Shown in pieces: positions 7,854 to 13,698 of a stretch of 27,022 nucleotides of DNA. Source of the DNA: CAYVSF01 sp046482855 (lineage in GTDB: Bacteria; Bacteroidota; Bacteroidia; Bacteroidales; UBA12077); assembly GCA_046482855.1 (NCBI GenBank), contig JAWOEH010000129.1:1-27022 (forward strand). Direction: 5' to 3'. Within the stretch, counting starts at the first letter, position 1, and the number at the start of each line of letters is the position of its first letter. The translations under genes were made by a program, and so were the position numbers. The notes beneath the pieces are model-generated. The model searched no databases and was not told the DNA's origin. It worked only from the letters and a program-made list of their open reading frames with translations.

Positions 7854-8819
7854 TTAGTTACAAGCCTTTTGCATCAGGTAATTTTGCACATAATCCTTTA
7901 CCCCTTCCTCCAATGATGTAAAGGGCTTATCGTAGCCAATACCGCGGAGCTTTTCCATCTTCGCCTCCGTAAAATACTGGTACTTATCTCGTATATCTTC
8001 GGGGGTATCAATAAAGGAAATATTTTCCTCTTTCCCCATGGCCTTAAAAGTAGCGCGTGTTAAATCCAGAAACGAGCGGGCCTGTCCTGTTCCCAGGTTG
8101 TAAATTCCGGAATCCTTGCGGTGTCGCATTAAAAAATACAATACCTCTACCACATCTTTCACGTACACAAAATCGCGCAATTGTTCGCCATCTTTGAAGT
8201 CGGGGCGGTGCGAACGGAATAACTTCATGCCACCGGTTTCACCAATCTGATTAAAGGCATGATAAACCACGGAAGCCATACGCCTTTTATGATACTCGTT
8301 GGGTCCATAAACATTAAAAAACTTCAGCCCAGCCCAAAAGAAAGGCTTCTTCTCCTGTTCCAATGCCCACTTATCAAATTCATTCTTCGATTCGCCATAA
8401 GGATTTAGTGGCTTCAATTTGGGAATCAGCTCGTGCTTATCGTCATACCCTAAAGCTCCATCGCCGTAAGTAGCAGCTGAGGAAGCATAGACCATAGGCA
8501 ACCCAAACTCGGTACACAATTGCCACAGCTCCTTGGTGTAATTCAAATTCAGTTTATTAAATACCTGCTCATCAAACTCGGCAGTATCGGTACGTGCACC
8601 AATGTGGAAAACAAACTGCACAAGCCGATGATTTTCTCTCAACCATTGGGGAAATTCCTCTCTATCCACTTTTTGGCTATAGGCTTTTCCTTCAAAATTC
8701 ATCTGCTTGTTAGTTTTCGAGAAATCGTCCACCAACACAATATCTTTATAATTTTCCTCATTGAGCTTGGTTAGCAGGTTACTACCTATAAAACCTGCGG
8801 CTCCGGTTATAATAATCAT
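7854..8819 (-). CDS. hldD: ADP-L-glycero-D-manno-heptose 6-epimerase
   Basis: A 321-residue NADP-dependent epimerase of the extended SDR family, converting ADP-D-glycero- to ADP-L-glycero-beta-D-manno-heptose for the lipopolysaccharide inner core. The Rossmann motif GAAGFIGSN is at residues 6-14, SSAATYGDG at 113-121, and the catalytic Tyr-Lys pair is Y141/K145 (YGESK). The HldD-specific strings NVYGPNEYHKRRMASVV and FKDGEQLRDFVYVKDV separate it from UDP-glucose epimerases. It is the last gene of a minus-strand run with mqnB and mqnD (27-bp gap to mqnD) and ends at a terminator. Other heptose genes are not in the window. Confidence 0.94.
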   Translation of the reverse strand: MIIITGAAGFIGSNLLTKLNEENYKDIVLVDDFSKTNKQMNFEGKAYSQKVDREEFPQWLRENHRLVQFVFHIGARTDTAEFDEQVFNKLNLNYTKELWQLCTEFGLPMVYASSAATYGDGALGYDDKHELIPKLKPLNPYGESKNEFDKWALEQEKKPFFWAGLKFFNVYGPNEYHKRRMASVVYHAFNQIGETGGMKLFRSHRPDFKDGEQLRDFVYVKDVVEVLYFLMRHRKDSGIYNLGTGQARSFLDLTRATFKAMGKEENISFIDTPEDIRDKYQYFTEAKMEKLRGIGYDKPFTSLEEGVKDYVQNYLMQKACN

Positions 8820-8846
8820 AGTCTTGCGTGTTTGAAAATGAGGCTG

Positions 8847-9686
8847 CTAAGTTAAAAATATTTGTTCGGGAAGATCGGGGATCAATCCATGTTTTTGGGC
8901 AAAATCGTACAAATAGGTAATGGATCTGCGCCCCTCCTCACCCAACTCTTTCGAGAACTCGTTTACATATAAATCGATGTGCCGGTACATTACCGACTCC
9001 TCCATTTCGCGAGCATGCTCACGGATAAAAGGATAGGCCTCTTTGGGGTGCGCAAAGGCATAGGCAACGCTTCGTTTCAATACCCGATTTACCTTTTGCT
9101 TTACTTCCTCAGGCAACGAACGCTTTATGGCAATCCCTCCCAAAGGGATCGGGGAGTTCGTTTTAGCTTCCCAAAATTCGCCCAGATCTAAAATTTTATG
9201 CAATCCTCGCTGAGCATAGGTAAACCTATTTTCATGAATAATCAGGCCGGCATCACACTCGCCTGAGAGCACCACCTCTTCGATATCGGAGAACAGGTAA
9301 GCCTGCCGATTCTGTGCTTTGGGGTAAGCTACCGAAAGCAGCAAGTTGGCCGTAGTTTTTTCACCGGGAATAGCAATTTTTAGTGCATCTACCTCATCCG
9401 GAAAGATCTTATGTTTACTAATAAGCAAAGGTCCGTTATTCTTCCCCAAAGCACTCCCCGCATCCAGCCATTGGTAGTTTTCGGCTACATAAGCATAGCC
9501 GTGAAAGCTCATTTTTGTCACATCCAAATCGGCATTTTCAGCTCTTCTATTAAGCTCCTCCACATCTTTCATTACCAATTCAAACACAAGGCCTTCAGTA
9601 TCCACACGATCGTGAACCAGGGCGTCGAACATAAAAGTATCATTTGGGCAGGTAGAAAAACCCAGTTGCAAAATAGTATTGCTCAT
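8847..9686 (-). CDS. mqnD: 1,4-dihydroxy-6-naphthoate synthase (futalosine pathway)
   Basis: A 279-residue enzyme that converts cyclic dehypoxanthine futalosine to 1,4-dihydroxy-6-naphthoate in the alternative menaquinone pathway. It has a periplasmic-binding-protein-like fold but no signal peptide. Recognition motifs are FSTCPNDTFMFDALV near the N-terminus, GLIIHENRFTY with the probable catalytic H151, and SPIPLGGIAIKR around residues 178-189. The start codon lies one base after the mqnB stop, indicating translational coupling with the hydrolase acting earlier in the same pathway. mqnA and mqnC are not in this window and should be elsewhere in the genome. Confidence 0.93.
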   Translation of the reverse strand: MSNTILQLGFSTCPNDTFMFDALVHDRVDTEGLVFELVMKDVEELNRRAENADLDVTKMSFHGYAYVAENYQWLDAGSALGKNNGPLLISKHKIFPDEVDALKIAIPGEKTTANLLLSVAYPKAQNRQAYLFSDIEEVVLSGECDAGLIIHENRFTYAQRGLHKILDLGEFWEAKTNSPIPLGGIAIKRSLPEEVKQKVNRVLKRSVAYAFAHPKEAYPFIREHAREMEESVMYRHIDLYVNEFSKELGEEGRRSITYLYDFAQKHGLIPDLPEQIFLT

Positions 9687-9687
9687 A

Positions 9688-10377
9688 TTAAGTATGATCG
9701 TTAAGTTTTGATAAAAAAGCTACTAATTGACGGTTCGATGCTTCAATGGCTTCCTCCAGTTTCCAAGCCTCCCGATTTCGGGGTTCCACGTAATTGGATA
9801 TCCCTCGCAAGGCAAGCCAGTGGTTACATTTGTGAAGAGTACAGGCATAAAAGAAGGCAGCTGATTCCTGCGTTTCGATGTCTGCCCGGTAATAATTTTC
9901 TAAAAAGGCAATATCCTCCTCTCTTCCATGCACTGTATTGGAGGTCAATCCTTTTGCTTTTGGCAAAGACAAATATTCAGTGTATTGTCCCATATTATCT
10001 GGCGCATGTAACTTTCCCTTGCTGTAAGGAAACTCATCGGAATTAACAAAATCGGTCGAAAACATGTTCCGAAATCCTGAAGAGGAAGAGATGCCAAACC
10101 CCTCAACCTCTTCGGAGACCACCTGAACCACTTGTGCAAGTTGCCATTCCTTGTTGAAACTACCTGCCACACCTATATTAAAAATCCAGTCGTAAGCTCG
10201 AAGATTCGTATTCCCCATGGCAAAAGCCGTGGCCAATAGCCCAACCCCGGTTACCAGAAAAGTAAGCGTATGCCGTTCCCATTCAAAGGTATTCGCATCC
10301 GCTCCATGAACCTCCCCTATAAGCTGTTTACAAACAGCAATTTCTTTATGGGTAGCAGAAACAATTAATATTTTCAT
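9688..10377 (-). CDS. mqnB: Futalosine hydrolase
   Basis: A 229-residue nucleoside hydrolase of the MTA/SAH nucleosidase superfamily that releases hypoxanthine from futalosine in menaquinone synthesis. Visible elements are the N-terminal MKILIVSATHKEI, the nucleoside-binding NIGVAGSF at about 67-74, the ribose-binding ETQESAAFFYAC near 168-179 (compare ETMEGAA in MTAN), and RGISNYVEPRN near 192-202. The tight junction with mqnD makes futalosine hydrolase far more likely than a plain MTA/SAH nucleosidase. It is the first gene of the minus-strand run and diverges from the PTPS-folE pair across about 85 bp. Confidence 0.92.
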   Translation of the reverse strand: MKILIVSATHKEIAVCKQLIGEVHGADANTFEWERHTLTFLVTGVGLLATAFAMGNTNLRAYDWIFNIGVAGSFNKEWQLAQVVQVVSEEVEGFGISSSSGFRNMFSTDFVNSDEFPYSKGKLHAPDNMGQYTEYLSLPKAKGLTSNTVHGREEDIAFLENYYRADIETQESAAFFYACTLHKCNHWLALRGISNYVEPRNREAWKLEEAIEASNRQLVAFLSKLNDHT

Positions 10378-10462
10378 TTGTTCAACAATTGCCGCTTAAG
10401 GTTTGACAAACTTCGATAAAATTACACAGAAAAACAGAGATTCACACAAATTCCTTACTTTT

Positions 10463-10873
10463 ATGCTCTTTATTACACGACGCGAACGCTTTAGTTCAGC
10501 ACACCGGATGTTCCGACCCGATTGGTCGGATGAACAGAATCAAGAAATTTTTGGTGCCTGTTCAAACCCCAATTGGCATGGGCACAACTACGAATTATTT
10601 GTGACCGTAAAAGGGCCCATGAACCCGGAAACTGGTTATGCCATGAACATCAAGGACTTAAGCACACTCATTAAAAGAAAGGTGATTATAAAAGTTGATC
10701 ACAAAAACATGAATACCGAAGTGGATTTTATGCAAGGGAAAATTGCTTCTACCGAAAACATGGCTGTAGCAATTTGGGAGGAGTTAGCGCATGAGATAGA
10801 AACAATGGGATGCACCCTGCATTGTGTAAAAATACAGGAAACTGAAAACAACTATGTTGAATATTACGGATAA
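10463..10873 (+). CDS. 6-pyruvoyl-tetrahydropterin synthase family protein
   Basis: A 136-residue T-fold enzyme acting on 7,8-dihydroneopterin triphosphate, the product of the next gene, folE. Zinc ligands are H14 (SSAHR), H39 and H41 (HGHNY). The nucleophile is C33 in CSNPNWHGH, and D79/H80 and E126 complete the site. Spacing is CX5HGH, as in eukaryotic tetrahydrobiopterin-type PTPS, not the CX3HGH of Escherichia coli QueD; the ETENNYVEYYG ending also resembles the mammalian enzyme. The ATG at 10463 was preferred over a TTG at 10403, because the family starts just before the RRERFSSAHR strand and the 20 extra residues look non-coding. It is separated from folE by 9 bp. Product may be a tetrahydropterin cofactor or the queuosine precursor. 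Confidence 0.88.
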   Translation: MLFITRRERFSSAHRMFRPDWSDEQNQEIFGACSNPNWHGHNYELFVTVKGPMNPETGYAMNIKDLSTLIKRKVIIKVDHKNMNTEVDFMQGKIASTENMAVAIWEELAHEIETMGCTLHCVKIQETENNYVEYYG

Positions 10874-10882
10874 AATAAACTT

Positions 10883-11521
10883 ATGGAAATCATCAATAAC
10901 GGCGTAACAACCAAAGAGGACAGCGGATATACGCGCATTGACAAATGGGATCAAGAAAAAACAGAAAAACTTGCTCACCATTACGAAGAGATCTTAAAGC
11001 TTTTGGGTGAGGATACTACCCGTGAAGGGTTGGAGAAGACTCCCGAACGCGTGTCAAAAGCCATGCAATTTCTAACCAAGGGCTATAATATTGAGCCAAA
11101 GGATATCCTCACATCAGCTATGTTTCGTGAAGATTATCAACAAATGGTACTGGTAAAAGATATTGAACTCTACTCGATGTGCGAGCACCATATGATCCCA
11201 TTTTATGGGAAAGCACATGTAGCTTACATTCCCAATAAGCATATTACAGGGCTGAGCAAAATTGCCCATGTGGTAGAAGCCTTTGCCCGAAGACTGCAGG
11301 TACAGGAACGCTTGACCATGCAAATACGTGATTGCATACAGGAAACACTCAACCCCCTAGGTGTAGCCGTAGTGATTGAGGCCCATCACATGTGCATGCA
11401 AATGCGAGGCGTACAAAAACAAAATAGCTCCACCACGACCAGTGCCTTTACAGGCGCCTTCTTACGCGAAACCAAAACCCGCGAGGAGTTCATACACCTA
11501 ATTGGCAAAAACCTGCATTAA
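10883..11521 (+). CDS. folE: GTP cyclohydrolase I
   Basis: A 212-residue homodecameric-type enzyme converting GTP to 7,8-dihydroneopterin triphosphate, the entry step for folate, tetrahydropterin and queuosine synthesis. Zinc ligands are C100, H103 (YSMCEHH) and C171 (HHMCMQMRG), matching C110/H113/C181 of Escherichia coli; H102 is the catalytic histidine. Other signatures are EDTTREGLEKTPERV (43-57), QVQERLTMQI (139-148) and KQNSSTTTSAFTGAF (179-193). The N-terminal 25 residues are poorly conserved in the family. It is the second gene of the PTPS-folE operon and ends at a GC-rich terminator. Confidence 0.97.
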   Translation: MEIINNGVTTKEDSGYTRIDKWDQEKTEKLAHHYEEILKLLGEDTTREGLEKTPERVSKAMQFLTKGYNIEPKDILTSAMFREDYQQMVLVKDIELYSMCEHHMIPFYGKAHVAYIPNKHITGLSKIAHVVEAFARRLQVQERLTMQIRDCIQETLNPLGVAVVIEAHHMCMQMRGVQKQNSSTTTSAFTGAFLRETKTREEFIHLIGKNLH

Positions 11522-11544
11522 GCCGCTTGAACTGAAAAATTCAG

Positions 11545-11580
11545 CCCCGCACACTTGCCCTGTTGCGGGGTATTTTCTTA
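11545..11580 (+). terminator. Terminator after folE
   Basis: A GC-rich 7-bp stem CCCCGCA / TGCGGGG with a 12-base loop (11545-11570) is followed by TATTTTCTT. It lies 23 bp past the stop codon. Confidence 0.75.
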
Positions 11581-11600
11581 CATTTGTTCCGATTTTTAAT

Positions 11601-11624
11601 GGCTTACCTACGAATTCGTAAGCC
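11601..11624. promoter_or_regulatory. Nested inverted repeat upstream of fabD
   Basis: GGCTTAC (11601-11607) and GTAAGCC (11618-11624) form an inverted repeat that encloses a second, partly overlapping perfect 12-bp palindrome, TACGAATTCGTA (11609-11620). It sits 17 bp before the fabD start, so it could be an operator or a leader hairpin. No known regulator site was recognised. Confidence 0.4.
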
Positions 11625-11641
11625 CATTTTTAACCAAATCA

Positions 11642-12529
11642 ATGTTTATGAAAGCATACGTATTCCCGGGACAGGGAGCACAGTTTGTAGGCATGGGAAA
11701 AGATCTTTACGACAATTTCCCTGCAGCAAAAGAGTTGTTTGAGAAAGCAAATGACATCCTCGGATTCCGCATTACTGATTTAATGTTTGAAGGCACCGAA
11801 GAGGATCTGAAACAGACAAAGGTCACACAGCCAGCTATTTTTCTTCACTCTGTATTGCTGGCCAAATCGATGAACGACTTTCAGCCGGACATGGTTGCCG
11901 GACACTCGCTGGGCGAATTCTCAGCCTTGGTAGCCAATGAAACTCTGGCCTTTGAAGACGCTCTGAAATTGGTTTACCAACGCGCCCTGGCAATGCAGGA
12001 AGCATGCGAAGCCGAACCTTCAACAATGGCCGCCATTCTGGGGCTTGAAGATAGTGTGGTGGAAGAAGCTTGTGCCCAAATTGACGAGGTAGTTGTTCCG
12101 GCTAACTACAACAGCCCCGGCCAAGTGGTGATTTCCGGAAGTATGAAAGGAATTGACCAAGCCGTAGAAAAACTGCAGACGGCAGGAGCAAAACGTGCAC
12201 TAAAGCTTAAAGTTGGCGGTGCTTTTCACTCGCCACTTATGGAGCCTGCCCGCGAAAAACTGGCAAAAGCGATTAACGAAACACAATTTAATAAACCCAT
12301 TTGCCCGGTTTACCAAAACGTACATGCAAAGCCTGAGAAAGATCCTGATGCAATTAAGGAAAACCTGATAGCTCAGCTTACCTCGCCGGTACGTTGGACA
12401 CAAACCGTAAAGAATATGATTGCCGATGGTGCCGACTCATTTACTGAAGTGGGGCCGGGTAACGTGCTGCAAGGATTAATTAAAAAGGTTGACAGAAAAA
12501 TGACAACCGGGAGTGCATCAATAGATTAA
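11642..12529 (+). CDS. fabD: Malonyl-CoA:acyl carrier protein transacylase
   Basis: A 295-residue enzyme that moves malonyl from CoA to acyl carrier protein, supplying type II fatty-acid synthesis. The oxyanion motif FPGQGAQ is at 8-14, the nucleophile S89 in GHSLGE, the carboxylate-binding R114 in YQRALAMQ, and the catalytic H196 in GGAFHSPLM. The C-terminal part (LTSPVRWTQTV, EVGPGNVLQGL) is complete. Two in-frame ATGs, 11642 and 11648, are possible; the second, giving MKAYVFPGQG, matches the family N-terminus equally well. It is not clustered with other fab genes here and stands as a single-gene unit between two terminators. Confidence 0.96.
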   Translation: MFMKAYVFPGQGAQFVGMGKDLYDNFPAAKELFEKANDILGFRITDLMFEGTEEDLKQTKVTQPAIFLHSVLLAKSMNDFQPDMVAGHSLGEFSALVANETLAFEDALKLVYQRALAMQEACEAEPSTMAAILGLEDSVVEEACAQIDEVVVPANYNSPGQVVISGSMKGIDQAVEKLQTAGAKRALKLKVGGAFHSPLMEPAREKLAKAINETQFNKPICPVYQNVHAKPEKDPDAIKENLIAQLTSPVRWTQTVKNMIADGADSFTEVGPGNVLQGLIKKVDRKMTTGSASID

Positions 12530-12545
12530 ACTAATTTGCCCGAAT

Positions 12546-12578
12546 AAAAAAAGCGCGAGGAGTTCTCGCGCTTTTTTT
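12546..12578. terminator. Terminator after fabD
   Basis: AAAAAAAGCGCGAG (12546-12559) pairs perfectly with CTCGCGCTTTTTTT (12565-12578) around a 5-base loop. It has A- and T-runs on both sides, so it works in both directions, and lies 16 bp after the stop. Confidence 0.9.
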
Positions 12579-12611
12579 ATTCCATACCGTTTCGCCCGGC
12601 CAATTAGCAGT

Positions 12612-12630
12612 CCCTCCCCCCCCCTTTTTT
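12612..12630. repeat. Homopolymeric C9-T6 tract
   Basis: CCCT, then nine C (12616-12624), then six T. It stands in the 218-bp gap between fabD and a small membrane-protein gene and is unusual in a genome of this composition. Such runs are prone to slippage in replication or sequencing. Nothing else was recognised between the fabD terminator and the promoter at 12684. Confidence 0.6.
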
Positions 12631-12683
12631 CTTCCTTTTTAATCAACAATATGGCTGTTCATCCTCTTTTTTAACATTAGTAT

Positions 12684-12714
12684 ATTGCTTGCCTCGATTA
12701 ATTTTATACTTTTA
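12684..12714 (+). promoter_or_regulatory. Candidate promoter of the 51-residue membrane protein
   Basis: TACTTTTA (12707-12714) differs by one base from TAnnTTTG and is preceded by ATTG (12684-12687) with a 19-bp spacer, fitting the Bacteroidota -33/-7 arrangement. Transcription would start about 27 bases before the ATG. Confidence 0.5.
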
Positions 12715-12747
12715 CGGCAAAACCTAAAATACCCAAAATAACTTGTT

Positions 12748-12903
12748 ATGAATTCGAAAATTACAAAAAGAGACATCACGTTCTTTATCTTTGGCTTTTT
12801 AGCTTTCATTGCTATCGAAGTAATTTCTAACTGGGAAGAGCATAAAAAAACCCTCATCGTAGGCTGGGAAGATACCAGCAGCGAACAAATTATTGAAAAC
12901 TAA
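12748..12903 (+). CDS. Small single-pass membrane protein, 51 residues
   Basis: An intact reading frame too short for most gene callers. It begins MNSKITKRDITFF, continues into a hydrophobic helix at about residues 12-27 (FFIFGFLAFIAIEVIS), and ends in a polar tail rich in Trp, Glu and Ser (NWEEHKK, GWEDTSSEQ). The basic N-terminus predicts the tail outside the cytoplasm by the positive-inside rule, though the Lys pair after the helix weakens this. A promoter-like element with correct spacing lies upstream and an 18-bp terminator stem begins right at the stop, so the gene is framed as a transcription unit. No family was recognised and no function is proposed. Confidence 0.7.
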   Translation: MNSKITKRDITFFIFGFLAFIAIEVISNWEEHKKTLIVGWEDTSSEQIIEN

Positions 12904-12942
12904 AAAGCAAAAGGCACTTTCTCTGAAAGTGCCTTTTGCTTT
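12904..12942. terminator. Bidirectional terminator between small membrane gene and osmC-like gene
   Basis: A perfect 18-bp stem (12904-12921 with 12925-12942) around a TCT loop, A-rich on the left and T-rich on the right. It serves both converging genes and overlaps neither coding region. Confidence 0.92.
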
Positions 12943-12955
12943 GTTTCTGCTCTTC

Positions 12956-13366
12956 TTAATCTCCGAACTTTAAGGAAATGGTTTGAATCAACTCCTCGCT
13001 TACACTCCTGGGAACAGGACTGGCCTTTGTCAGTTCACGTAAAATTTGTTTCTCTTCTTCGGAGTAGGTTTGCCCGGAAAAATCAAATTCGATTTGTACT
13101 TCTTGAATTCGTCGTGGATCATTACGCATGACCTTTGTGGTTTTGGAGGTGGCTCCATCAATACTAAACCCATGTTCACGAGCCTTAATCCCCATAATAG
13201 TAAAAATACAGCTCCCTAGCGCTGTTGCCACCATATCGGTGGGCGAAAAATATTCGCCCTTGCCATTATTATCGGTAGGCGCATCCGTTATTATCTTATT
13301 GCCTGACTGAACATGCGTAGCTTCGGTACGCAAATCACCGAGATAACGGGTTCGTATAGTTTCCAT
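12956..13366 (-). CDS. OsmC/Ohr family protein, single cysteine
   Basis: A 136-residue protein of the OsmC superfamily, whose best-known members are thiol-dependent peroxidases for organic hydroperoxides. The domain is complete: GKGEYFSPTDMVATALGSC with C53 starting the central helix, and the C-terminal SPVPRSVSEELIQ at 116-128. It resembles the YhfA-like branch. The second conserved cysteine, normally opening the CPV/CPY motif, is serine here (S116, codon AGT), and C53 is the only cysteine in the protein. Peroxidase chemistry by the usual two-cysteine mechanism is therefore doubtful. It converges on the small membrane gene and ends at a shared terminator; an inverted repeat lies about 29 bp upstream. 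Confidence 0.85.
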   Translation of the reverse strand: METIRTRYLGDLRTEATHVQSGNKIITDAPTDNNGKGEYFSPTDMVATALGSCIFTIMGIKAREHGFSIDGATSKTTKVMRNDPRRIQEVQIEFDFSGQTYSEEEKQILRELTKASPVPRSVSEELIQTISLKFGD

Positions 13367-13394
13367 ATATCATCATGTTTAATGTTTTCATATA

Positions 13395-13425
13395 GCTAAA
13401 CAAGCTTCCACCCATTTGGTTTAGC
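13395..13425. promoter_or_regulatory. Inverted repeat upstream of the osmC-like gene
   Basis: GCTAAAC (13395-13401) and GTTTAGC (13419-13425) are perfect inverted copies separated by 17 bases, 29-59 bp upstream of the start codon. The position suits an operator. No regulator family was recognised. Confidence 0.35.
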
Positions 13426-13462
13426 AAAAAAGAAAAGAGGAGCCTACAAACAACTCCTCTTT
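13425..13462 (-). terminator. Terminator-like hairpin downstream of gdhA
   Basis: Nine-base stem AAAGAGGAG/CTCCTCTTT (13434-13462) with an 11-base loop. On the minus strand the stem runs into TCTTTTTTGC. It is the only hairpin with a T-tract in the interval behind gdhA. Confidence 0.55.
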
Positions 13463-13470
13463 ACCAAACA

Positions 13471-13498
13471 CAAACTACAAACTAAAAACTACAAACTA
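13471..13498. repeat. Four tandem copies of a 7-bp repeat
   Basis: CAAACTA, CAAACTA, AAAACTA, CAAACTA in exact 7-bp register; on the minus strand the unit reads TAGTTTG. It lies just beside a terminator-like hairpin. Confidence 0.8.
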
Positions 13499-13698
13499 TA
13501 ACAAGCAGTTGTTATAATCGTCAATATTGTTAATGAACAAATGCTTTAACGCGCCTGTTCCGATCAATTCAAAAAGGATGATTCACCTCAATTATACAAA
13601 TGCAGAGAAAAGAAACCTACAGCATTCTTTCCAACAGCGAATATAACAAAAAAATATTCGCTTCAAATGCGCATTGTTAATAAATTAACATAATTGTT

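Larger units (their letters stand above)
13367..13698. other. 332-bp non-coding region between osmC-like gene and gdhA
   Basis: No credible gene was found; the longest ATG frame seen here (13579) has 22 residues. The region holds an inverted repeat GCTAAAC/GTTTAGC (13395-13425), a hairpin AAAGAGGAG/CTCCTCTTT (13434-13462) that on the minus strand is followed by a T-rich tract and looks like a terminator, a four-copy heptamer repeat (13471-13498), and an AT-rich stem GCGAATAT/ATATTCGC (about 13638-13661). If the terminator belongs to gdhA, its 3' untranslated region would be about 240 bases long. Confidence 0.6.

Noticed and set aside
10403..10462. TTG start extending the PTPS protein by 20 residues
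   Set aside because: The extra residues do not resemble the family N-terminus, and MLFITRRERFSSAHR from 10463 begins where the family does.
10456..10463. TACTTTTA, a near match to the -7 promoter box
   Set aside because: It overlaps the A of the PTPS start codon; transcription from it would begin after the ATG, and no later start keeps the zinc ligand H14.
13579..13647. 22-residue plus-strand frame in the gdhA-osmC gap
   Set aside because: Too short, no promoter or ribosome-binding site, no hydrophobic or conserved pattern.
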